From: Neelides folsomi
Taxonomy: Eukaryota; Arthropoda; Collembola; Neelipleona; Neelidae
Direction: 5' to 3'
DNA: 64,000 nt
NCBI GenBank assembly: GCA_034687125.1
Contig: JAQGBZ010000057.1
Span: forward strand, 1-64,000
Below are positions 10,729 through 20,728 of the stretch, piece by piece. How positions within the stretch are numbered: position 1 is the stretch's first letter; every line of letters starts with the position of its first letter. The position numbers and the translations under genes were made by a program. Below the pieces are notes generated by a model. The model did not search any database and was not told where the DNA came from. It was given only the letters and a program-made list of their open reading frames with translations.

Positions 10729-13700
10729 TCATAGATAAACTTTCTTTACTGATCGCCCTGCCGTTCCGTACGCGTCGTAACTATCAAGTCCACGTCTCGC
10801 TTCTTGGGATCGCAATGTGCCAAAACTTTCTCCAACTCTTCCACGACTCATTTCTCCATCAAACCTGAGAATTTGGAATAAATAAATTATTAGAACAAGA
10901 ATTAACAAAAAATTTATATAATAAAATAAAATCAATTAAGTACTAAAGTAATTTTGACAAACCTTGAATAGGGTTCTCTGGGATAATGTGGTTGTTGAAA
11001 ATGAAACAAATTGGTTTCTTGCATAGGAGCCATTGAAGTAGCAAGGGGTTTCCCATCCAAAACCGGCTCTGCATAAGTCGCTTCCTCTTTTCCTTCCATC
11101 AAACGCCTAAAATAAATAATTATTTAATTACTTGAAAATGGTTAATTAGTAAATTGGTTTTTAATCTCGAATAAGCATTTAATCAGTCTTTTATAGTCTC
11201 TATCATAGTCTTTTTGTTAGATTACGAGTTCAAATTCAGATTTTGTCTCTGTTCAAAATAGGAGTAGTCAGTATCAGGATATGGTATGTTGTCCTCATCT
11301 TTCCTCCATCTCCGGCCGCAGAAAAAACCTCCAATGAAACCAAGGAGGATTGCCAAAAGACAACCAATGCCAACAGCAATTGACAATGTTTCTCCTGTAT
11401 AAGTTTCATTTCCTCCTAAAGGCAAACCTTCTTCCATATCCTATAAATAAACAAATACTTAAATCAGTCAATAATTAATAAAAATAAGCAATTAAACTTT
11501 AAATTAAAGACACACAAGTCGATAAACAATATGTTGATTTTACCATATTTTGTTGTGGGACTGGAGAAAAAGTTTCGGTGGATTTCGTTGTCTTTATTGG
11601 CAATTGGGGGCATTCAGAATGAAGGCCGGATCCAACAGCCTGTAAATATTCTTTTTTCCCTGCTCCCGGAATTGGTAAACATTTTTCTTCCCTCTTGTGC
11701 CAACCGCAGTAAGGACTTCGGAGTCCAACACATGCGGCACAAGAGTTCAATTTCGCTGTCCTACATTCTCGGACATTGATAAGAGTAAGTGTGTCGTCGG
11801 AACTGGCGAGGAGTCTCGGATGAGAATCCGTAAGGAGAAGGAGCTGCCGGACAGGAACTCGAGGAGGAAAAACGCGGACTTCTGATACGAAAACACTCGC
11901 ACCTCCGGTTCGCACAAATGTCAAGATCTTTCCTTCCTCTGAAATTATCATTTTCCTTGTTAGTACCAATCAATATAATCAACACCTTATTAATTATAAA
12001 TCAATTTAAATCAATTATTCGATTAAATGTGAAATATGTATGTATGTAATCAAAATTGATTAAGCTTACGAGTTCCAACAAAAATGACGTCCGTTTGAGT
12101 TCCATCGAGAGCGGATACATTGTTGTGGACGGCGATGGCCGTAAGACTTTGCCGAGTCAATGTAATAATTGGTGTCCCCCCAACGCTCCCAACGTTCTCG
12201 TCCATCAAAACGTGATTTTGAACAAAGTGATAATATTCATCGGGAAGAGTTGTGCTGTCATTTTGGCAAACTCCTGGTCTCGGTTCTGGAACTTTCTCAG
12301 GAGAAAGCGGCAACCAATGTGAAGTTGGAGTTTCTTGACCTTTGAACTTCCCATCGAACACGTCGAGAATGTCTCGGAGGGTAAAGGCGCAAACGGCTGA
12401 TCCTCCAATGCTATTCGATCCTGTACGGAAAACTCCGTAGATGACTTTTGATCCCTCGTTTGAGGAAGGGATTATGCCAGACAGAGATTCTAATAAAAAT
12501 TAAATATTCACAATTAAATAAAATTTTCATTAGGTAAGTAAAAATTAACACTTACGAATCTCATTGAAGGAAAATGGGAAGTCTCCTGGAACAGAGCAAT
12601 TAAGAGTGGCTTTGAAAAAACTCGTCCATTTATTTTTTCGCCCTGTTCCCCGATCGCCAGCACAAACTCGTCCAACACGGCTTAAAACTGTCTTTCCGCA
12701 ATTTTTCATTTCTTCAGCAGTTTCACGAAAGAAAAAGAATACAAAATCGTCGTTGACCATCGAACCAACAAAATTCGGAGCTAAAATAAAAAAAATCATT
12801 TAATTTGTCTTCTGTTGGTTAAATACATAATTTAAAATAAGTGAATAATTTAAATATTTTATTAATTAACTAAATTATGAATTACCATTGAGTGAGTTTA
12901 AGTCATATTGCATGGTTCGTAGAGAACCCCAACGATGAATGAGGGGATCAACTTCAGCAAAATCAGCGACGGTACCAGCAAAAACATCACCATTTTTCAA
13001 AACAATTGATGTTGAATTGTGATCAGGATCGTATGGGCAAATGCCTTGACCAGATTTTTCATCTCCATTCTGTCCATAAGTGCTGACTTTCAAAGTGTAA
13101 TTTCGACATCTCGGTTTGTAAGCGTTAGTTCCGCATACAAAAACCGAGCCATCTCCTGTAACGCTCAAGATACGAATGTAGTTCTCACAGCGTACAGGAT
13201 CCTTCCCTTTTGTCAAACACATTGAAATGTCGTGTTCATCTGAATACCACTCAAGTTTCTAAATAAAAATTAAATAATAAAATTATATATGATTATAGCT
13301 TATTATGATTTTTCTTTCTATCATTTAATTTTTAGTTGGGATTTTTGCAGACTTACGCTATTCAACTTAAGCCCAGTTGATGTCAAATTATAAACAGCAT
13401 TTCTGGCTCCGACAAGGACATTCTTTCCATCTCGAACAAAGAGACGAAAGAAGTCTGTGTAACTTCCATTTCCGTTAAATCGAACACTCCCTTCAACTGG
13501 TTCTAAAAATTAAATATTTAAACTAATATTTAATTGTGATTTTAAACAAAAAAATCAGTTTTATCATATTTGACATATGAGCTGCTTATTGGAAGAGGGG
13601 GATTAGCATTTCGAAAATAAGTTGTCAACGTGAATTTCTATATGATTTTACATGCAAATTTTTAAAAATAAACAAATTAATTAATTCTCTAAACCCCTCT

Positions 13701-13864
13701 TCCAATAAGCAGCTCGTATATGAGTAGAAAGTTTGAAAAATTCTTTTGTTTACATTACCTCTATCAGTGACCTTCGGCTTTAAATCTTCTTGCCATCCTC
13801 CGAGAGAAGGAGACGACCCAAGGAGAAGGAAGGCGAATACGCCGAAGATGAACCCACACATCAC
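10729..13864 (-). CDS. Sema1: Transmembrane semaphorin (class 1-like)
   Basis: Axon-guidance ligand or receptor. Nine exons on the minus strand: 13759-13864, 13357-13502, 12886-13258, 12556-12780, 12070-12489, 11544-11938, 11226-11440, 10963-11106 and 10729-10864. All phases agree and give 719 residues. Order: signal peptide (MMCGFIFGVFAFLLLGSS), then the Sema beta-propeller with FFRLFVRDGKNVLVGARNAV, ENYIRILSVTGDGSVFVCGT, FVFFFFRETAEE, FNEIQS and GTPIITLTRQSLTAIAV. A PSI domain follows (CRTAKLNSCAACVGLRSPYC, then GWHKREEKC). Then one membrane segment (LSIAVGIGCLLAILLGFIGG) and a cytoplasmic tail of about 130 residues ending KKVYL. There is no Ig or thrombospondin repeat, which fits invertebrate class 1. 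It is divergent from ERp57. Confidence 0.94.
13574..13719. repeat. Inverted repeat with perfect 22-nt arms in Sema intron 1
   Basis: 13579-13600 (GAGCTGCTTATTGGAAGAGG plus GG) is the exact reverse complement of 13694-13715. The match extends outward with CATAT on both sides, with a 2-nt bulge. The loop is 93 nt and AT-rich. It could fold into a long-loop hairpin. The arm length is small-RNA-like, but the loop is long for an animal microRNA. A small inverted-repeat element is another reading. Confidence 0.85.
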
Positions 13865-14638
13865 AACATCGTTTGTATTATATTGGCAAACATCTTTTGG
13901 ATTTAAATGAGATTACAATACAAAATTTTAAATTAGCTTCAATATTTAAAATAATATCATACAAGAACTTTTCTCCTACGACTGAACTTAAGTAACGCTT
14001 AAGAGTTAATGGCACAAGAAGGTTTAATCATCGACCCTTCACTTTACATGGTTAAATGTAATTTCACGTTCACATGAGTGAACTCGAAGGATAGTTAAAT
14101 GGAGAGAAAGTAAATACTATTTTCGTCTAACTATAAAAGTCCACATGATTATGTAGAACTCTTTCAAAGTTCCCCCAAAGTACTTTAGGATTTATTTAGG
14201 GTCGAATGTTTTCCAGGACGAAGAGAGATATTTGATTACAAGTGAACCAGGGTCAAAGGTCGAGTGTCTAGGGTGAAGACGTGATGAGGGAGTCAAAGGG
14301 TGGAAATGATTCTTTCTCTGACCACGCGCAGTTGTAACCTAACCCCAACACCCCAAATTTACACATCCACGGACTTTCACATTATTTTTCATCGCATCTG
14401 GATGGAAGAAACTAATGGACGTCCGTCTCAGAGATCATGTTCCCTCGAAGACTTTTTTATATGAGGAAAATAAAAAGTTCTTGGTGATCTCTTGTAATCC
14501 CTTGTGGTCAAACAACCTGTTTAAAAATGAAGCCAAATTTTAAGACATGAACATAGGAAAAGCATGTTTTAAATTGGGAGAAAGTCAATTGACACGATAA
14601 TTAAATTCACATGAGATTGCGGGGAATTTGAGTTTTGA

Positions 14639-14657
14639 CCAATAGTATTGGGCCAAG
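14639..14657 (+). promoter_or_regulatory. ERSE-like element CCAAT-N9-CCAAG
   Basis: CCAAT (14639-14643), nine bases, then CCAAG (14653-14657). The ER stress element of animal chaperone genes is CCAAT-N9-CCACG, bound by NF-Y and ATF6, so this differs by one base. It lies about 120 bp upstream of the ERp57 ATG, the expected place for an ER chaperone gene. Confidence 0.55.
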
Positions 14658-14677
14658 TTGCTGGTGTTACTTGAGGA

Positions 14678-14684
14678 CACGTCA
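14678..14684 (-). promoter_or_regulatory. UPRE-like core TGACGTG
   Basis: CACGTCA on the plus strand is TGACGTG on the minus strand, the core bound by XBP1/ATF6 in unfolded-protein-response promoters. It lies 95 bp before the ERp57 start and 20 bp past the ERSE-like site. A CREB/ATF half site could look the same. Confidence 0.5.
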
Positions 14685-14778
14685 CATAGAGACTCTCTCC
14701 ATTTATTTGTCACATTCTAAGCCGGCGAGAGGAGAAGCCACACGACACTCTTCAGGAAGACACCCTCGGAAAAGGATC

Positions 14779-16966
14779 ATGTTAAAGGTTATCTTGTTAA
14801 GTTTGGCCCTTGGAGTGGTAGCCGTAGCAGGCGGAGAATCCGACGTTCTCGTTCTCGGTGATAGCGACTTCAACTCAAGACTCGCAGAGATTGACAATGC
14901 CCTCGTCATGTTCTATGCTCCTTGGTAAGTTAACGACGCGTGGCGTTCATGGACACCTCCAACTAATCTATTTGTCATAACAGGTGTGGACATTGTAAAA
15001 GACTGAAGCCAGAGTTTGACAAAGCAGCTGAGTCTTTGAAGGACGATGACCCCGCAGTCTCTCTTGTGAAGGTATATGGATGGACAAAAGAGCTAATTTG
15101 AATATTCTGAAGGTCATTTTGACAATAAAGCTTAATACGCATTTGACTTTCATTAGGTCGATTGTACCGAAGCTGGAAAAGATACCTGTGGGAAATTCGG
15201 CGTCTCTGGGTACCCGACCCTTAAGATCTTCAAAAACGGAGAAGTCGCTTCAGACTACAATGGCCCACGAGAAGCCAGTGAGTCATTGGCAATTAAGCCC
15301 AATTGGCAATTAGTGGTTAATTAATGGTTGTTACACCCATACTCATGCTATTTTAATTCCAGATGGTATCGTCAAATACATGAGAAGCCAAGTCGGACCA
15401 GCTTCGAAAGAGCTCAAGACCACAAAGGAAGTTGAAGCCTTTACATCAAAGGATGATGTCTCCATTGTTGCCTATTTCGTAAGAATGGATAAATATTTAT
15501 TTTAAAATTTATCACTTTTCTAATCATTTCAATGATGAATGAACTGGCCAGAGTTCTGAATTATTCAGATGAGAAACTAGTTCTAATACACTGAGATTGA
15601 ATAACTAAACTATGATAAAACTGATACTTATGGAAAGTTACAATAATTTTGCAAATAAGCTCCTATTAAAATATTTTATTCATTTATGACCATAGGGAAA
15701 AGACTCAAAGATCGAGACGGTTTACCTCAAGGCTGCTGATAAGCTTAGGGAAACTGCCAAGTTTGGATATTCCAGCGACAAAGACGTTGTGAAGGGAAAA
15801 GAAGATACTATCGTCCTCTACAGACCAAAGCACCTCGCTAACAAATTCGAGCCATCGTCTGTTGTCTATGATGGTGAACTTACGCGTGAAGATATCGAGA
15901 AGTGGGTGAATTCCGAATACCACGGTCTAGTCGGAGTCCGAACTCAAGACAGCTCAAAGAACTTCAAGGCTCCACTTGTCATCGCTTACTTTGCTGTCGA
16001 TTATAAGAAGAACCCCAAGGGCACCAACTACTGGAGAAATCGAATCCTCAAGGTCGCTCAAGGATTCAAGGGAAAATTTGCATTCGCCATTAGTAGCAAG
16101 GACGAATTCCAATATGAAATGAACGAATATGGAATTGACTTTGTTCCTTCTGAGAAGCCCATTATCACCGCCAAGAACAGCAAGAATGAGAAATTCATCA
16201 TGAGTGGAGAATTCTCCGTTGAAAAACTCCAAACCTTCTTGGATGACATTCTCGAGGGCAAATTGGAACCATTCCTTAAATCCGAAGCCATTCCTGAGTA
16301 TAACGATGGAGGAGTCAAAATCGCAGTAGGAAAGAACTTTGACGACATCGTGAAGAACAATGGAAAGGATACGCTTATTGAATTCTATGCTCCATGGTGT
16401 GGACATTGCAAGAAACTCTCACCCATCTTTGATGAGCTTGGAGAAAAGGCAAGAATTTAAAGAATTTAACACGTTTGCCTATTTAATTTAAAATTTTCAA
16501 TGATGAATGAACTGGCCAGAGTTCATAAATATAATGATGAGAAACTAGTTCTAACATATCTGAGATTTATTATATGGAAATATAAAATATTTATGGGATG
16601 TGTTGACTCGTTGTAATTGAATTCGTTTTGGTTTTAGATGAAAGGAGAAGATGTTCAAATTGTTAAGATGGATGCTACAGCCAATGATGTTCCTTCAGAT
16701 TTTGAAGTCAGAGGATTCCCTACTCTTTTCTGGATTCCAAAGGACAGGTAAACTGGGATATGAAATACCTAATGCAAATTTTAAAATATTTGTAAATGGG
16801 TGACTAATTATTTTGATTATGAAATTACAGAAGTGCAAAGGTTGTGAAATACGAAGAAGGCCGTGAGTTGAACGATTTCGTCAACTTCATTGCGAAATCA
16901 TCAACGGAGGAGTTGAAGGGATTCGACCGTTCCGGAAAACCAAAGGATGTAAAATCTGAACTTTAA
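14779..16966 (+). CDS. PDIA3: Protein disulfide isomerase A3 (ERp57/ERp60)
   Basis: ER thiol oxidoreductase that isomerises disulfides in glycoproteins with calnexin/calreticulin. Seven exons, 14779-14924, 14984-15071, 15157-15277, 15363-15478, 15696-16448, 16638-16747 and 16831-16966, join in phase to give 489 residues. Order: signal peptide ([19 protein letters not shown]), thioredoxin domain a with APWCGHCK (split by intron 1), b and b' domains, and domain a' with [14 protein letters not shown]. Both CGHC active sites are intact. The C-terminus is VKSEL, a KDEL-like retrieval signal. Intron 5 has a GC donor (AAG|GCAAGA). Introns 4 and 5 each carry a box C/D snoRNA. Upstream UPR-type sites suggest ER-stress control. 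Confidence 0.97.
15527..15602 (+). ncRNA. Box C/D snoRNA, copy 1, in ERp57 intron 4
   Basis: Box C ATGATGA at 15532-15538, D' CTGA at 15556-15559, C'-like CAGATGA at 15566-15572 and box D CTGA at 15591-15594. A short terminal stem forms from TTCAA before box C and TTGAA after box D. Guide candidates are AACTGGCCAGAGTT before D' and ACTAGTTCTAATACA before D. The second is almost fully complementary (one G-U pair) to the large-subunit rRNA stretch TTAGAACTGGT as I remember it. The sequence recurs in the next intron while the flanking intron sequence does not. Confidence 0.8.
16494..16570 (+). ncRNA. Box C/D snoRNA, copy 2, in ERp57 intron 5
   Basis: Sister of copy 1. Box C ATGATGA at 16500-16506, C' ATGATGA at 16534-16540 (a better match than in copy 1) and box D CTGA at 16560-16563. 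The D' box is degenerate (CATA). The 26 bases starting at the A before box C are identical to copy 1, as is GATGAGAAACTAGTTCTAA. The segment before D' differs. Host intron 5 has a GC-AG border. Confidence 0.8.
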
Positions 16967-17422
16967 TTGTGTCCACCGTGATAAAATAAGCTTTTTCTCT
17001 CCTATTGCGGAACAACAACCGCATTTCTTCCACCACCTCACAACTTGGATACAACGAGTTCTTTCCATGAAAAATAGAAAATGAGAAATAAAAAACATAA
17101 AATGTTGAAATGTAAGAAAAGAATCTTCAATTCATTTTATTTTTTTAAATTAAACATTTTATTTACACAAGCATCCAAACAGGTTCACAATCACAGTTCC
17201 ACTAACATCATTCATAACAATATTATTATAATCTTCATGCGGAATTATTATTCTTCGTCTTGCACATCATTTGTTTTATTTTTTAAATAGAATTGAAGTA
17301 TCGTCGAAAAAATGAATAGTAAATATTTATACATAGTTAACATCATAGTGGATGAAAATAAATTGGAGATAAAAGGCGGCGATTACTTTTTGTAAAGTTG
17401 AAAGGCGTCGGCCGAAGTTAAT
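16967..17422. other. Convergent 3' region of ERp57 and ENSA
   Basis: Between two stop codons facing each other. AAATAAA near 17085 could serve as the ERp57 poly(A) signal. No gene is seen. Confidence 0.5.
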
Positions 17423-18071
17423 TCAATTTGCGAGCTTGGAGGGCTGAGCGATGGAGATTTTTCTTGTGGACACCCCCGACTCTGATGGTGGGACTTCAGG
17501 GGCTACCGACAATATTGGCATTCTGGGTTTCCCTTGGGGAAAATTTCCCAACTGAAATAAAAATCATAAAAGAACCATTAATTTTGTAAACAAATAATTT
17601 AAATCCCACAAGCATTTTACATGTAACTTTTAATAATGATTTAATGCAAAATAATGAGGATTGTAATTTTTTAAATTAACGGTGTAAATGTCAAGTTCAA
17701 TGTCATACCTTTCCTGTTTGCTTCGCCACTTGATAATCACCCGAATCGAAGTACTTTTGACCTTTAGCGAGACGCTTTTGTAGGAAGCCGGAGTGTGCAG
17801 CCATGGGCTTTCCAGGATACTTCGACGCCAACTTGGCCTCTTCACTCTTCTCAACCTCCTATCAAACAAAGAGAAATATTTAAATACCAATTTTACACTT
17901 TTATTACAAATTCGACCGTTAAATGACCGTTGGTTTTATCCACTTTTCTCTTATCGCCCGTTTCGAATAAATCCCATTGTAATAAATGTATTAACCATTA
18001 TAAATTAAAAGAGTTTAAACGTGTCTTACAGCCGGGAGACTCTTCCCTTGATCTTCTTGTTCGCCTGACAT
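17423..18071 (-). CDS. ENSA: Endosulfine / ARPP-19
   Basis: Small, mostly disordered PP2A-B55 inhibitor. Greatwall kinase phosphorylates the FDSGDY serine at mitotic or meiotic entry. Three exons, 18030-18071, 17709-17858 and 17423-17551, join in phase to give 106 residues, near the usual 110-120. Seen: [20 protein letters not shown], then [15 protein letters not shown], the invariant family core. The C-terminal [14 protein letters not shown] corresponds to the PKA site region (RKSS...SKLA) of vertebrate ENSA. It is convergent with ERp57. Confidence 0.95.
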
Positions 18072-20728
18072 ATTTCCCTTGTTTTTGTTGAGGTCGAGGT
18101 CGGATAAAGTCGGTTCCCTCGCGGGAGGAAGAAGAAGGTTTGGCAAGAGAGAAAGCGGCCAAGATGGCTCTGCACACTTCACCATCTCTCATACGCTCTT
18201 CAACAAATCCCCCATATGCACATGTTCTCTTCAACGTTATCTTCAATATATGTTCAATCCACATTTAAATACTTTTTTATTACGTAATATCAACTCTCAT
18301 GTTTACATTTATATTTAAATACTGTTTAGCTTAGCTTACATTTTTATTACAGTCATAGTTAGGTTTAACTCAATGCATTGCCTTCATTATCCAGACGTTA
18401 ACCAGGTAAATTAAATGTGAGAAAGTTAAAATCCGTATGGGTAAATGCATGGAGAAAGTATGGACCGTTATTGTGCATTAAATGAAATTGTTTATTCCGT
18501 GAATAAATATGAGATCTTTTCAAACGAGTTGTTTATTAAATTATTGTTAAATTGTTAAATATTAAAGACCCTTTCGGCTTTCAACTCAAGGAGTCGAAGG
18601 AGCGTTGAAGTTGAAGAGGCTCATTTCCCTTCAAACTTCTCCCTCTAATCTCTCTAATACGAATTTCACACTTAATTCTCTCCTACTTAGCACTTTTCCT
18701 TTAACAATCATTCACATTCCATCTCTTCAATCTCCGATGCGATGGGAAGATTACACAGCATTAGCATAAAGCTCAGGAATTCTTGGGATTCAAAAAACCC
18801 GATTCAATTGGTCCCCTTCTAAATGCATAAAAACAATTGGGGCGAATATTCAGATATTTGAATTATAAAATGAAATTAAATAATTATACAATAAATGTAA
18901 AATGCCACGGTCCGTGCTCAGAACTGGCTTGTGTGTAATCAAAGATTACGGGTAATGTGATGTAAAGTGGAGATTAGTGAAAGGAGACTCCATTCGTTTT
19001 CATTAGTTTATTGACTGCGACCACAAAGTTGGTAAATGCCTGGTCGTTGTTTGGAATATTAAGGGCCTTTTAAGAGAATTCTAATTGGCACTTTAGAGTA
19101 ATGCCGAGGTACATAGAGAATATAATTAATTGATTCGAGGGGAATTCATTCATGAAATCTCCCCTTTCCGCCTCTTCCCCCGTCGTCGTCCAAGTCGTTG
19201 TGGTCGAAGGAGGCTAAAAGACTTTCTCGCGTGTTCCTCTGCTCTGAGGGTAATAGAGAAGCCCGAACGAAATAATAAAATAAAAATGATCGCTACTCGA
19301 ATTACCTCCATACCGTCTGTCCCTGATTCCGAGAGAAATATAGGAGTGGAGGGGGTTAAGAGGAATAATTAGGCGGAGATAGAGATCAGGCAAATCCCCT
19401 TTTTAATAATAGGATAAGAGGTCAAAGGGGATTTAGGCAAAGAGAAATATGGAGCATTCGACCATGCATGAATTTATGATTAGAAAACTCTCAAATCCCT
19501 CCTATCCTCATCTCTTAATATACTCCGAGATGGATCTCCGCACCTAATAGATCCACCAATGTTGTAAAACGAGATACGACCTTTACCGTAATGTGATCAT
19601 CGTATTAAAAGTATATAAAAACTGTGTAAGTATTAAGAGGAATCATCTTTAATGCCCATGTTCTTGTATGTTACAACATGAGATATTACCGAAATTACCA
19701 AATTGATATGATACAGTAGATACACTTATGTAACATGTAACTATTACACTCTTATAAGAGATTTGGATAAAGAACAAATGTTCATATATTTTTGTATGAT
19801 GGACAGATATAAAGGATATAGGAGGTGAAGTGTATAAAAATGGGTGTAAAAGGGAGGGCGCAATAAAAGTGATGATGATGTGTTATTTCTCATGTGGGAT
19901 AAATGAGGCTCCCGGGTTTCACCCGGATTCCTTCCCTAAACTATTCCAGACAATTTGAGGATCAATCATGTGGGAAGCTGTGTGTGGTGGAGTCTTATCT
20001 TCCCCTTCTTCCAACACTCATAGAGCAGTAGCAGTGGTTAATGGGACTGAACGGTAATCTTCTCCGCGAGCTAGGTTTAATTGACCGCCTTGGCGGGGGC
20101 GGCGGTGAACATCTGGCCCACGTAAAATCCCCACAAATCCCCCATCATTATTATATATCACATCATCCCTCTCAACCACACCACTCCAGATAATAACAGA
20201 CACTTGGCTCTATCTCTCTCTCTTCACATTTACAATTCTTTTAGGAGAGATGTGGAGCTAAAAAGAGATTTGTCGGATTGAATGGGGATGAGTTCAATTG
20301 AATAAACTCTCATTCTTCATTATTCTCTTCACATTTTCACATTTAATAAAAAAAGGGGTCGAGGTGTGAATGGCTTAGTGCTTGAACATCTTGTATACCA
20401 ACATGGTTTTCGATCCAATGGTGTACAAAATGATTGATCGGTTTAAAAATTATACTACATATACAGATACCTTAATAAATAACCCATTTTCCAAGTATTC
20501 ATTATGCTCTATTTAAAATCTATCTAATATTAAATGTATTTTAATAAATAGGGAAATTATATTTTAGTTTTATTGAATGCATATCTGACTGTGTTAGAAA
20601 TAACAGATGAAAAGTGTGCGAATTTGACCCGGCTCAATTTCATGGGCGGATGAGGAATTTGGAAAATTCTGTACATTTTCCACTCATGAATGCAAGTTCA
20701 GTTCTTTCCAATTAGGTGAGATTTAAAG
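18072..20728. other. Intergenic 2.7 kb, no gene found
   Basis: The first 150 bp are probably the ENSA promoter and 5' UTR. The rest is AT-rich with short GC patches (for example 20070-20120). Short frames at 19130-19372 and 20018-20203 show no recognisable protein and no splice context. Confidence 0.5.
18159..18168. promoter_or_regulatory. YY1-like motif CCAAGATGGC upstream of ENSA
   Basis: CCAAGATGGC lies about 90 bp upstream of the ENSA ATG. It matches the YY1/pho core around AAGATGGC, common near start sites of housekeeping genes in animals. A single short match, so suggestive only. Confidence 0.35.

Larger units (their letters stand above)
13865..14778. promoter_or_regulatory. Divergent promoter region of Sema and ERp57
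   Basis: 914 bp separate the two start codons. No coding exon is seen. The half nearest ERp57 holds the ERSE-like and UPRE-like sites listed separately. Confidence 0.6.
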
